A DNA stretch of 64,000 nucleotides from Clostridia bacterium. Its GTDB lineage: Bacteria > Bacillota > Clostridia > Oscillospirales > Acutalibacteraceae. The notes beneath the pieces are model-generated. The model was not told where the DNA came from and ran no database searches. It saw nothing but the letters and a program-made list of their open reading frames with translations. Shown here piece after piece: positions 35,781-44,096 of the stretch (within the stretch, counting starts at the first letter, position 1; the number at the start of each line of letters is the position of its first letter). Both the position numbers and the translations under genes were made by a program. The stretch lies in NCBI GenBank assembly GCA_017449935.1, contig JAFSYP010000114.1, positions 1 to 64,000 of the forward strand, in the 5' to 3' direction.

Positions 35781-37184
35781 TCAATCCCATTCGTTGCCCT
35801 TGACGGTGCTCAGATCGACGCCGCGTGTGTCGTGCGTCTTGACCGCCAGGATCGTGAACGCGGCGATCAGCCCCGGCACGGCGGCGCACAGGATCACGAC
35901 GCCGGCCTTTGTGTTGCCGAGGATCGTCAGCAGCGGCAGCGTCACGCCGTACGCGACGCCGATGCCGATCCCCGTTGCGAGGTTCGCCGCCGCGAGGATC
36001 GAGGAACGCAGCGCGGTCGGCGCCGATTCGCCCGCCATCATGGTGAGCGTGTCGATGTTGGACCAGAACGAGCCGATGCAGGCGCCGGTGAGGAAGCCGA
36101 CCAGATACGGCGGCGCGCCCCACGACGCGCCCAGCATGAAGCCGACCAGCAGCACGACGCTCGTCAGCGACGCAGACAGCGCGGCGGCCTTGCGGCTTTT
36201 GTGATCGGCGACGAAGCCGGGGATCAGCTGGCCGAGCGCGCAGCCGACCGGGAACAGGAACAGCGCGGCGGTGATCTCATGCACGCCGACGCTTTCGACC
36301 GCCGCTTCCAGCGCCGAAAACAGCCCCGTGCGCACAGAATGCTCCGCGTAGCCGTACGTCATGATGACCTCGTAATCGACCGTCAGCATAAAGCCCGTTT
36401 CCGAACAGGCAAGCGCGATAAACAGCCAGCGAAGCTGCCGGTGCCGCCAGACGAACCGGAGCGCCGGCAATATGCCGCCCTCGGCCTCGGTGCCGTTTTC
36501 CTCGACGTTGCCGCGCAGATAATTGATGCGCGAACGGTTGAACGCGTCCGTTTCCTTCGCCAGCAGCAGCGCCGCGAGGCTTGTAGCCACGCCCACGAGC
36601 GCGGGGATGATATAGACGCGCCGCCATTGTGCGGTCGCATGCATCAACAGATGACGCAGCAGCGGGATCACCATCACGCCGAGCATCGCGATGCACTTGA
36701 CGACCGAGTAGATCTTGGCGCGGTGCTTGTCGGGCGAAACCTCCATGATATAGACCGCCTGCATGTCGTGCGGTACGAAGAACTGGATCACGCACGCACC
36801 GACGACGTACGCCGGAATGCTGCGCGACAGGTACACGATCAGCAGTCCTGCCGCCATGCCGAACGTGTTCAGCACGAGAAAGGGCTTGCGGCCGAAGCGG
36901 TCGGACAGCGGTTTGTACACGATCCCCAGCGCGAGAAACGGCACGGAGATCATGGACAGGATATCGAGCACGCCCACAGACGACTGTCCGAAATGCGCGA
37001 GCATATCGTTGGCGATCTCGGTTTTCATCAGCGTGCCGATCTGCGAAGCGATCTCGTCCGTGACATACACCAGCGAGATGATCAGCAGCAGAAACGGGAA
37101 GTATCCTTTGCCGCGCGGCTTCGTCAGCTGACGCTCGCGCCGCGCGATTTCCCGCTGCACGCGTTCTTCTTTTGTGCGCATCAA
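35781..37184 (-). CDS. MFS transporter
   Basis: A 467-residue major facilitator with about twelve membrane segments. After a charged 30-residue N-terminus, the motif-A-like loop YKPLSDRFGRKPFLVLN is clear near residue 95. The central loop contains FNRSRINYLRGNVEENGTE. Substrate is unknown; the sugar-transporter-like loop EVSPDKHRAKIYS is only suggestive. It starts 10 bases after the EamA-type gene. Confidence 0.8.
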   Translation of the reverse strand: MMRTKEERVQREIARRERQLTKPRGKGYFPFLLLIISLVYVTDEIASQIGTLMKTEIANDMLAHFGQSSVGVLDILSMISVPFLALGIVYKPLSDRFGRKPFLVLNTFGMAAGLLIVYLSRSIPAYVVGACVIQFFVPHDMQAVYIMEVSPDKHRAKIYSVVKCIAMLGVMVIPLLRHLLMHATAQWRRVYIIPALVGVATSLAALLLAKETDAFNRSRINYLRGNVEENGTEAEGGILPALRFVWRHRQLRWLFIALACSETGFMLTVDYEVIMTYGYAEHSVRTGLFSALEAAVESVGVHEITAALFLFPVGCALGQLIPGFVADHKSRKAAALSASLTSVVLLVGFMLGASWGAPPYLVGFLTGACIGSFWSNIDTLTMMAGESAPTALRSSILAAANLATGIGIGVAYGVTLPLLTILGNTKAGVVILCAAVPGLIAAFTILAVKTHDTRGVDLSTVKGNEWD

Positions 37185-37194
37185 AACACCTCTT

Positions 37195-37620
37195 TTAACG
37201 ATTGATAAAAAACAGCCCGACCAGGCAGATCACGACGCCGACCAGCTTGTTCCATGTCAGCGCCTCTTTATACAGAAGGAAGCCGACGAAGATCAGCGCG
37301 ACGGCCAGAAACGAGCTTTGCACGACGTTCGCCGTACTGACCTGCCATCCGGCTTTGTAGGCATAAATGAATCCGGCTTCCAGACCGATGATCACGACGC
37401 CGAGCATGAACGGCGCCCAGTTCAGCTTTGCGTATTCTTTGAACAAACCGGCGCCGTGGTTGGTCACATAAAACAACAACATGCTTGTAAACGCGGCGAT
37501 CAGATAGGTGACCGTCAAGGACGCAAACGGATTCGCACCTTCCGGCACAGACTTTGCGCAGATATGATACGCGACATTCGACAGCACGACCAGCGCGATC
37601 GGCCAGACATATGAAAACAT
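37195..37620 (-). CDS. Single-domain EamA/DMT-type transporter
   Basis: A 141-residue protein with four or five membrane segments, half the length of a usual ten-helix EamA protein. Its C-terminal signature FLLYKEALTWNKLVGVVICL is typical of EamA domains (E-x-L-x3-x-G). Half-size forms work as dimers, as in the EmrE-like and GRP groups. It is the first gene of a tight cluster with the MFS transporter. Confidence 0.78.
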   Translation of the reverse strand: MFSYVWPIALVVLSNVAYHICAKSVPEGANPFASLTVTYLIAAFTSMLLFYVTNHGAGLFKEYAKLNWAPFMLGVVIIGLEAGFIYAYKAGWQVSTANVVQSSFLAVALIFVGFLLYKEALTWNKLVGVVICLVGLFFINR

Positions 37621-37699
37621 TCACAAACCCTCTCTTTGATCCTATTGCACTTCCGCCTCGCCAAATCCCTTTGCAAGGGCGCAGATTCCGGTTTTGGGA

Positions 37700-38812
37700 T
37701 CAGAAGCAATCCGAAAAGAATGTCGTCTTCGGCGGGAAGGCTTTAAAAAAGTCCGAGTCCGAATTCTTGATGACAAGCCCCGGGATAAACGTCTCGTCCG
37801 TGAATCCGGTCAGCAACAGTTCGGACGCTGTATGGATACCCATGACCGCATCGGGCGCATATACGCCGTTCTTTTCTGTTTCAACGCCGTTTTCCGAATA
37901 CTTCACCCTGAACACTTCATCTGCGACCTGAATCGTGAACACGCCGTGTCCGGGCGGGTATTTGTGGGATCTCAACACTTTTTCCGTATTCAGTATCCTG
38001 GCCGCGCCGGTACTGTGCAGTTGTATATCACAATTCTTCAGATCCCGCACACAGCGCAGCAAAGGCGAGCGCTCCGGTATTTTCTGAAAGCAGAGCTTTG
38101 TTTGATTGCCCTCAAAATTGCGCAAAAAGCCGATGATCCCAAGCATGGATTCACACGAATCAAAACCGATCTCCCGCACGAACACCGTGCTTTTTTCTCT
38201 GTCGACCGACAGGGTCGCAAACGCGTCATTTTTCCGAATGTATGTATACAGTCCGGAAGAATACGGCGCGATCGAAAACGCGTCCGCTGTTTCTCTGACG
38301 AAGCTCAGGTTGTAGTTTCGGGCGCATTTATTGTAGATCGAAAGCAGTTGTTCCGTATCGCTGCCCTCGTACAAAACAGCGTCGTGATTCCTTTGTACAT
38401 CCGACAGTTCGGAAAACGGAACGACTGCGCAAACAGATCTGCCGACTCTTTCATAGCCGAGTTTTCTATAATACGTTTCGGAAAACGGGTAGAGGATGCT
38501 GACGTCATAATCACTCTCTCGGAACAAATGCGCAAACAGCGCTTTGACGGCGCCCTTGCCCCGGTGTTCGGGCTTCGCGGCAACGCCGCCGACAGCCGCG
38601 CAGGTCAGAAGTCCGCCGTCGTAATTGCACTTTTTTTCATGGATCTCCAAATCCGCGAACAGCGTCCTGTTGTCATCGTCAAATGCGCCGAGCATCTTTT
38701 CGCAAGGCAATACGGAATCGGGATCGTTTATGTCGCAGGAAAAAGAAAAAGCCTGCGACGCGACCTTGTCGTGCATAACGACGTCGTCCTGTTTTAAATA
38801 ACGTATAATCAT
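37700..38812 (-). CDS. Eis-like GNAT acetyltransferase
   Basis: A 370-residue protein of the Eis family: an N-terminal GNAT domain with the acetyl-CoA loop VAAKPEHRGKGAVKALFAHL near residue 80, a second degenerate GNAT domain, and a C-terminal sterol-carrier-like domain ending near the Cys-Phe terminus. Eis proteins acetylate amines such as aminoglycosides or protein lysines; the substrate here cannot be told. The start at 38812 gives the canonical MIIRYLKQDD; the frame continues upstream without a site and is rejected. Base composition is lower in GC than the window average. Confidence 0.8.
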   Translation of the reverse strand: MIIRYLKQDDVVMHDKVASQAFSFSCDINDPDSVLPCEKMLGAFDDDNRTLFADLEIHEKKCNYDGGLLTCAAVGGVAAKPEHRGKGAVKALFAHLFRESDYDVSILYPFSETYYRKLGYERVGRSVCAVVPFSELSDVQRNHDAVLYEGSDTEQLLSIYNKCARNYNLSFVRETADAFSIAPYSSGLYTYIRKNDAFATLSVDREKSTVFVREIGFDSCESMLGIIGFLRNFEGNQTKLCFQKIPERSPLLRCVRDLKNCDIQLHSTGAARILNTEKVLRSHKYPPGHGVFTIQVADEVFRVKYSENGVETEKNGVYAPDAVMGIHTASELLLTGFTDETFIPGLVIKNSDSDFFKAFPPKTTFFSDCF

Positions 38813-38921
38813 ATTCTGATACTTCCCGTCCTGAAGTAATGTCCTTCCTGAATCGCTGCAAAAGCTGCCGCAGCGCATACGATTGCCGCACTGTATCGAT
38901 AATCTAAGGCAGAACAACGAA

Positions 38922-39287
38922 TTATAATACAGGCGTCCCCACTTCAATCAAATTGCCGTCCGGGTCATAAAACCGGACGACTCGCTGCCCCCAACTGTGT
39001 GTCATGAGTCTGTTCACATACTTGACATCAGGGCAGCAGCTTTCCAGCTTCTCAACGAAACTCTCTATGTCGGATTCTTCAAAATAGAGCTCGCAGGCAT
39101 TGTTCTCCGGAATGATCTCTCTGCCGAGAAACTCCGACCAGTATTTCTCTTCCTGCAGAACAAGCCCTTCTGTAAGAATCATGTTTCCGTCATTATCAAG
39201 AATAAGCTCAAGACCGAACAGATCATGATAGAATTGCCTGGATTTTTCTATGTCTTTCACAACAACCAAAAAACTCTTCAGCTTCAT
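38922..39287 (-). CDS. VOC-family (glyoxalase-fold) protein
   Basis: A 121-residue single-module VOC protein. The start KSFLVVVKDIEKSRQFYHDL is diagnostic, and the end VVRFYDPDGNLIEVGTP supplies the usual metal-ligand Glu. Relatives include glyoxalases, bleomycin/fosfomycin resistance proteins and dioxygenases; function is not resolved. It lies in the AT-rich patch, 109 bases upstream of the Eis-like gene. Confidence 0.85.
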   Translation of the reverse strand: MKLKSFLVVVKDIEKSRQFYHDLFGLELILDNDGNMILTEGLVLQEEKYWSEFLGREIIPENNACELYFEESDIESFVEKLESCCPDVKYVNRLMTHSWGQRVVRFYDPDGNLIEVGTPVL

Positions 39288-39339
39288 AATGCCTCCAACC
39301 TCCGAATCACTGCCGCAATCCTGTCACACAATCATCCAA

Positions 39340-39553
39340 TCCACTCACTCAACCCGTGACAGCAATACTACCGTCTCGACGTGGCACGAGTCAATGAAAT
39401 AGATAATCATTCTTCGTGCCTGCTCGTAAAATCTCGGTCAGGAACATATCCACGGTTTTACCTGTTCGCACTTTTAGCTCCGAGAACATATCCACGCTTT
39501 AAGTGTTCGCAAGGAACATATCCACCGGAGCCAGTGTGCGGGAACATGTCGAT
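39340..39553 (-). pseudogene. Remnant resembling the 3' end of an rlmD/rumA-type gene, split by repeats
   Basis: Read on the minus strand, plus position 39553 downwards encodes IDMFPHTG, and the segment near 39351-39395 encodes DSCHVETVVLLSRVE followed by a stop. These match the C-terminal DMFP..HVETVVLL pattern of 23S rRNA uracil methyltransferases, which the intact gene at 40794 ends with (FDMFPRTGHVESVVKL). Between the two halves lie about 130 bases with 13-bp repeats and stop codons. The rlmD/rumA 3' end is a known integration site for mobile elements in Firmicutes, so an old insertion scar is likely. Confidence 0.5.
39441..39553. repeat. Four spaced copies of a 13-bp repeat GGAACATATCCAC
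   Basis: Copies start at 39441, 39483 (first base changed), 39513 and 39541 (degenerate, GGAACATGTCGAT), spaced 42, 30 and 28 bases. TGTTCGC occurs between several of them. Spacers are unequal and unlike each other, so this is not a CRISPR array. Each copy reads V-D-M-F on the minus strand, echoing the DMF motif of rlmD. Confidence 0.6.
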
Positions 39554-39575
39554 CAGAATTCCTCTTCCTTCATTT

Positions 39576-40631
39576 TCAGTTTGGTAGGCTTCGAAATACA
39601 GCAGTTAGCTTAATTCTTATATAATTCGAAACATGATAAAGCAAAACTGCACAGATAATAGATAGAATTACTGCTAAAGGTAAAGCTATCCAGCGATTTG
39701 AAATAAACTCTACACAGCCAAACGCGCTCTGTACAAAAACATGATGGACAAGATACACATCATAAGAATACTTATCTGACCAATCCAAAAGATGATGTCC
39801 ATCTTTTTTTGTGTTGATTTTTTTGAAAACAAACCGTATTAGAATAACAGCTGCTATCCCCAAAAAAACATGCCCATAATTTGTGAACTGACCATACAGA
39901 GAAGCAATCAGAGAGGGCAATTCTCTATGTGGCCAATAGTCTATGCGAAATTGAATAGGAATAATTAGCAAACAAAGCACTATAACTATTACATTAAACA
40001 AGCGCCTGTTCACTATCTCTCTTTGTTCTATCTTGCAATAAATCATTCCTATAACAAAGCAGTTTATCCATGCGGCACTAAAAGATCTGAAGAACACCAT
40101 AATTGCGACCTGAACTATCAAGAGCAAAACAATAGACTCTATCCAAAATCTACAATTGTTTCTTTCATCAATCGCATTTATTATTTCCGAAATAATTGGA
40201 GTCAACAAATAGCCAAACATTATGGTGGCAATAAACCACAAGTGACCCAACCCCGGAACTGTACCAGAAAAAGTCAGTAATTTGAATGCGCCACTTACAC
40301 CTATATCTAACAACGGTGAAAAACAAATCACTATGAGCATTACTACAATAAACACATAATAATCTACCAATATCTTTGGAAAGCTTTTTTTATAAAACGG
40401 CAATATATCTATCTTTTTCCTTTTTCCATAGAGATACCCTGATATAAACAGAAACATTTGGACTCCTATATTGAACCAAAAAGCCCATCCGATATGTGCT
40501 CCTTGTATATCAGTGGAAAAATCATCCCTTTGCATCATATGACAACCCACAATAAAGCACATTGCAATAAACCTTGCACAGCTTATGGAATAGTCTTTTC
40601 TGAAATTGGTGCTCTTATTTGTTTCCATCAT
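39576..40631 (-). CDS. Acyltransferase family 3 membrane protein (OafA/WecH-like)
   Basis: A 351-residue integral membrane O-acyltransferase with about ten hydrophobic segments. The catalytic-type His lies in the first helix region (ARFIAMCFIVGCHMM), and LWFIATIMFGYLLTPII is another family element. Such enzymes acetylate surface polysaccharides or lipids. The gene is clearly AT-rich compared with the rest of the window, which suggests recent acquisition. Start at 40631 is set by AAGGAG eight bases upstream. The stop codon lies just beside the rlmD-like remnant. Confidence 0.85.
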   Translation of the reverse strand: MMETNKSTNFRKDYSISCARFIAMCFIVGCHMMQRDDFSTDIQGAHIGWAFWFNIGVQMFLFISGYLYGKRKKIDILPFYKKSFPKILVDYYVFIVVMLIVICFSPLLDIGVSGAFKLLTFSGTVPGLGHLWFIATIMFGYLLTPIISEIINAIDERNNCRFWIESIVLLLIVQVAIMVFFRSFSAAWINCFVIGMIYCKIEQREIVNRRLFNVIVIVLCLLIIPIQFRIDYWPHRELPSLIASLYGQFTNYGHVFLGIAAVILIRFVFKKINTKKDGHHLLDWSDKYSYDVYLVHHVFVQSAFGCVEFISNRWIALPLAVILSIICAVLLYHVSNYIRIKLTAVFRSLPN

Positions 40632-40682
40632 AAGAATTTCTCCTTGCATATTGTTTTGACGCAGTATCAATCAGCGGTTGCT

Positions 40683-40778
40683 TTAAGCGAGTACCACATC
40701 ATACCCGAGTTTGTTCGTCATCTTTAATAAGGTCTTGTAACCGCACTGCTCCCGGACTTCTCTGAAATCTGGTTTTTG
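40683..40778 (-). pseudogene. Fragment of an antitoxin/XRE-like protein
   Basis: One minus-strand frame between two stops encodes 31 residues ending REQCGYKTLLKMTNKLGYDV, then VLA and a stop. That pattern resembles the C-terminal tail of HigA-type or XRE antitoxins. There is no start codon or HTH part, so it can only be a relic. It lies between the acyltransferase and intact rlmD, inside the suspected insertion. Confidence 0.3.
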
Positions 40779-40793
40779 TCAGTAAAATCATAG

Positions 40794-42155
40794 TCACAAC
40801 CCGGCTCGGGTGAGTTTCACAACTGATTCTACGTGACCCGTGCGCGGGAACATATCGAACGGGACGGCGGTCCGGACGGCATAGCCGCCCTTTTGCAGCA
40901 GGTCGACGTCGCGCGAGAGCGTCGCGCTGTCACAGGAGATATACACCAGCCGGTCGGGGGAGAGGCGGAAAACGGTTTCCAGCAGTTCGCCCGCGCAGCC
41001 TTTTCTCGGCGGGTCGAGCAGCACGACGGCGGGACGCACGCCTTCCTTTTCCAACTGCGCGGCGGCGTCGGCCGCGTCGGCGCAGAGAAAGCGCGCGTTG
41101 CCGATGCCGTTGCGTTCGGCGTTGTGTACGGCGTCGTCGACCGCTTCCGGCACGATCTCCACGCCGATGATCTCTTTCGCGCGGTCTGCCATCGAAAGAC
41201 CGATCGTTCCGGCGCCGCAGTACAGGTCAAGCACCGTTTCGCCGTCCGGCGCCGCCAGCTCGGCGGCTTTGCGGTAGAGCGCTTCGGCCTGGAGCGTATT
41301 GACCTGATAGAACGACGGCGCGCTCAGCCGCACCCGAAGACCGCACAGGACGTCCTCGATCGTGCCGTCGCCGAAAAGCGGGACGCACGTTTTGCCGAGG
41401 ATGACGTTTGTGTCGTCGGGGTTTAAGTTCAGCACGACCGTTTTAAGCTGCGGCAGCGCGTCGCGCAGCGCACGGCAAAGCGCGTCGGCGTGCGGCAGCT
41501 CCGCGCGTGTCGCCACAGCGCAGACCAGCATTTCTTTCGTGTGCTCGCCCTGTCGGATATAGATATGCCGCAGCAGTCCTTTTTTGGTCTGTTCGTCGTA
41601 GACCGGCACGCTGTATCTGTTTATCCATTCTTCGAAAACGTCCAGCACCGTTTTGAACGACGCGGGCTGCAAGCGGCAGCCGCGGCAGTCGATCACGCGG
41701 TGGCTGCGCGGCGCATAAAAGCCGATCTGCAGCGCGCCGTCCTGCACGGACAGCGGATACTGCGCCTTATTGCGGTAGCCGTCCACCCGCGGCGACGGCA
41801 CGATCGGCTCCACCGGCCCCGTATAATGTCCGATGCGCCGCAGATTCTCGCGCACCTGGTTCTCCTTGAGCCGCAGCTCCGCCGCATACGTTATGTGCCG
41901 GAACAGGCAGCCGCCGCATTTCGGGAACGCGGGACAGTCCGGCACGATCCGATCGGGCGAGGCGCGGCGGATCTCGACTGCCTTGGCGAACGCGCAGGTT
42001 TTCTTCACCTTCAGGATGTGCGCGGTGATCTCATCGCCGACCGCCGTGGCCGGCGTCAGCACCGCCATACCGTCCACATGCCCGACGCCGCTGCCGGCGA
42101 GCGTGCAGTCCGTGACGGACAAAACGATGCGCTCGTTCTTTTTCAATCCGATCAC
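40794..42155 (-). CDS. rlmD: 23S rRNA (uracil-5-)-methyltransferase, RlmD/RumA family
   Basis: A 453-residue SAM-dependent enzyme that makes 5-methyluridine in 23S rRNA. The N-terminal TRAM domain (residues 1-60) is followed by the iron-sulfur cluster motif CPAFPKCGGC with a further Cys in CRGC. The SAM site is VLDLYCGAGTIGLSMA, and LLDPPRKGC and the catalytic Cys motif YISCDSATLSRD come next. It ends FDMFPRTGHVESVVKLTRAGL, here cut to its key elements DMFP and HVESVV. A consensus promoter lies upstream, divergent from the phosphodiesterase gene. Confidence 0.92.
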   Translation of the reverse strand: MIGLKKNERIVLSVTDCTLAGSGVGHVDGMAVLTPATAVGDEITAHILKVKKTCAFAKAVEIRRASPDRIVPDCPAFPKCGGCLFRHITYAAELRLKENQVRENLRRIGHYTGPVEPIVPSPRVDGYRNKAQYPLSVQDGALQIGFYAPRSHRVIDCRGCRLQPASFKTVLDVFEEWINRYSVPVYDEQTKKGLLRHIYIRQGEHTKEMLVCAVATRAELPHADALCRALRDALPQLKTVVLNLNPDDTNVILGKTCVPLFGDGTIEDVLCGLRVRLSAPSFYQVNTLQAEALYRKAAELAAPDGETVLDLYCGAGTIGLSMADRAKEIIGVEIVPEAVDDAVHNAERNGIGNARFLCADAADAAAQLEKEGVRPAVVLLDPPRKGCAGELLETVFRLSPDRLVYISCDSATLSRDVDLLQKGGYAVRTAVPFDMFPRTGHVESVVKLTRAGL

Positions 42156-42167
42156 CTCATTTTATCC

Positions 42168-42196
42168 ATTATACCGAATGTGTTCGGTTCTGTCAA
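42168..42196 (-). promoter_or_regulatory. rlmD promoter
   Basis: Minus-strand TTGACA (42191-42196), 17-base spacer and TATAAT (42168-42173). The spacer ends ATTCGG, and an inverted repeat ACCGAA-TGTG-TTCGGT covers it. Confidence 0.85.
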
Positions 42197-42201
42197 TTTT
42201 A

Positions 42202-42229
42202 TTGACTTTTTTCTTCTATTCGGTATACT
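42202..42229 (+). promoter_or_regulatory. Promoter of the phosphodiesterase-like gene
   Basis: TTGACT (42202-42207), 16-base spacer and TATACT (42224-42229). Its -35 box is six bases from that of the divergent rlmD promoter, and both -10 boxes are preceded by ATTCGG. Confidence 0.75.
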
Positions 42230-42247
42230 GTATGTGAGGTGAATGAT

Positions 42248-43039
42248 ATGCAGGAGATCTATTGTCCGCTGCGGCTGACCGGCGTGGCCGCCGCGCTGAC
42301 CGAAGCGCTGGGCGCCGAAGCGCCGCAGTCCGCCGCGCCCGCGCTCGAAGCGATCCGGACGCTGTGTGCGGGTTTTGTCGACCGCGTGCTGATGTACAAT
42401 CCGGACGCCGTCGCGCTGTGGCTTTTTGAAAAATACACCGACCTGTTTCTGCCCGTGATGCGCCGCACGCAGCTGACGCTTCCGCTGCAGACGGTCATGC
42501 CGTCCGTGACGCCCGTCTGCTTCGGCACGATGTACACGGGTGCGCTGCCCGAAGTCCACGGCATCCACAGCTACACGAAGCCCGTCATCCGCACGGACAC
42601 GGTGTTCGACGCGCTGCTGCGCGCAGGCAAAAAGCCGTGCATCGTGTCCACCGGCAACGACAGCATGTCGCGCATCTTCCTCGAGCGGGAGATGGCGTAT
42701 TTCATCGTGGACAACCCGGACGAAGCAAATAAAAAAGCGCTCGAATTGATCGAGCGGGACGAATATGATCTGCTTTGTGTGTACAACGGCAACTACGACG
42801 GGACGATGCATAAGTTCGGCCCCGAAAGCCGCGAAGCGCTCGACGCGCTGCGGCACAACGTCCGCGCATTCTCTGCGCTCGCGGACGCAGTCCGGACGCA
42901 TTGGTCCGCGCACAGAACGCTGATCGGCTTTGCGCCCGACCACGGCTGCCACGAGATCGACGGCGACTGCGGCAGCCACGGTCTGTATATGCCGGAGGAT
43001 ATGAACATCGTGCATTTTTACGGCGTTCAGAGTCTCTGA
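42248..43039 (+). CDS. Alkaline-phosphatase-superfamily/type I phosphodiesterase-like protein
   Basis: A 263-residue soluble protein of the nucleotide pyrophosphatase/phosphodiesterase fold. The nucleophile region is MPSVTPVCFGTMYTGALPEVH with a Thr or Ser, and downstream metal ligands are YNGNYDGTMHKFGPES and FAPDHGCHEIDGD. There is no signal peptide, unlike most NPP enzymes. Substrate is unknown. GAGGTGA seven bases upstream of the ATG at 42248 sets the start. Confidence 0.78.
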   Translation: MQEIYCPLRLTGVAAALTEALGAEAPQSAAPALEAIRTLCAGFVDRVLMYNPDAVALWLFEKYTDLFLPVMRRTQLTLPLQTVMPSVTPVCFGTMYTGALPEVHGIHSYTKPVIRTDTVFDALLRAGKKPCIVSTGNDSMSRIFLEREMAYFIVDNPDEANKKALELIERDEYDLLCVYNGNYDGTMHKFGPESREALDALRHNVRAFSALADAVRTHWSAHRTLIGFAPDHGCHEIDGDCGSHGLYMPEDMNIVHFYGVQSL

Positions 43040-43047
43040 AAGAACCA

Positions 43048-43899
43048 TCAGGCACCGACGGTGAACAGCGCTTCCTGCAGCCACTGCGGCTGCGGGCACA
43101 TTTGCGCGGCCGCTTCCGGCAGCGCGCCGCCGGCATAGACGTCGGTCTGCGCCGTCAGGAAAGCGTCCAGCGCGTCGAGATCGTAGGCCTGCCGGCAGAA
43201 AACGCTGACGGCTTCCTCAGAGCCGAGCGCACTGCGTTTCGCGTCCAGCGCCGCTTTGTCGCATTCCGCGCCGTCGATCTGGTACGCGTCCGGCTCGATC
43301 GGCGTTGTGTTGTCTCCTTCGCCTATCCAGCCGCCGACGGAGCTTTGCGCCGTCAGCACCGTGGACCGCACTGTTCCCCCGGACAGGGTATAGTACGTTT
43401 CCTTCAGATCGGCAAAATTGTGGCTGTCTTCCACACGCAGCGTCAAGGCGCCGTCGCTGCTGCGCATAACACAGACGTACAAAACGGAGCCCGGATTCCC
43501 GTAGGACGATCCGACGGCGGTATCGAGCAGGGAAACCGCCGCGCCGTCGCGCTCGCCCCAAACCGCGAAGCGGCATTTGACGGCATCGTTGTCCGTGCCC
43601 TCGCACATGAACGTGAGCAGTTCGGGCGTTCCGTCGCCGTCCCAGTCAAGCAAGTCGGCAAATGTCAAGCCCGGTTCTCTCGAGTAATTCTTATGCGGCG
43701 TGCCGTATTCCGCGCGCAGCTCGGCGAGCTTCTCTGCGTATGCCGTGCGATAGACCTCGGTCTGTTCCGTATCTTTGGCCGTAACGGACGCTCCGGTTTG
43801 CGCGGCTGAGGCGTCCAGATGCGACGCGACGCAGGAAACGAGGATGGAAACGGACATAAGTCCCGCCGTCATAAGTGCTGCCAGTTTTTTCATCTTCAT
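43048..43899 (-). CDS. Putative lipoprotein, unknown function
   Basis: A 283-residue exported protein. The N-terminus MKMKKLAALMTAGLMSVSIL runs into the lipobox LVSC, so Cys23 is probably lipidated. The mature part has a calcium-loop-like DWDGDGTPELL near residue 88, common in proteins related to VCBS/EF-hand-like repeats, and otherwise mixed alpha/beta sequence. AAGGAG upstream fixes the start. It converges with the phosphodiesterase gene, nine bases apart. Confidence 0.72.
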   Translation of the reverse strand: MKMKKLAALMTAGLMSVSILVSCVASHLDASAAQTGASVTAKDTEQTEVYRTAYAEKLAELRAEYGTPHKNYSREPGLTFADLLDWDGDGTPELLTFMCEGTDNDAVKCRFAVWGERDGAAVSLLDTAVGSSYGNPGSVLYVCVMRSSDGALTLRVEDSHNFADLKETYYTLSGGTVRSTVLTAQSSVGGWIGEGDNTTPIEPDAYQIDGAECDKAALDAKRSALGSEEAVSVFCRQAYDLDALDAFLTAQTDVYAGGALPEAAAQMCPQPQWLQEALFTVGA

Positions 43900-44039
43900 T
43901 GTATTTTCTCCTTATCACCTGTTATTCGGCGGCTGCTTCGTTCCCCGTCGTCACACAGACAATACCATATCTGTAATGAAAAAAGCGGCATTTGTTATTT
44001 TTAACGAAAAAAATGTAAAAACTGAAGGGGTACAGAAAG

Positions 44040-44080
44040 ACAAAAAACAGCCCGCATGGCCGTCAAACCATGCGGGCTGC
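44040..44080 (-). terminator. Terminator of the dockerin repeat-protein gene
   Basis: AGCCCGCATGG (44049-44059) pairs perfectly with CCATGCGGGCT (44068-44078). On the minus strand TTTTTTG follows. Confidence 0.85.
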
Positions 44081-44096
44081 GTTATGCTGTTTCGGA

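Noticed and set aside
39441..39553. CRISPR array
   Set aside because: Repeats are only 13 bp, spacings are uneven (42, 30 and 28), the last copy is degenerate, and no cas gene is in the window.
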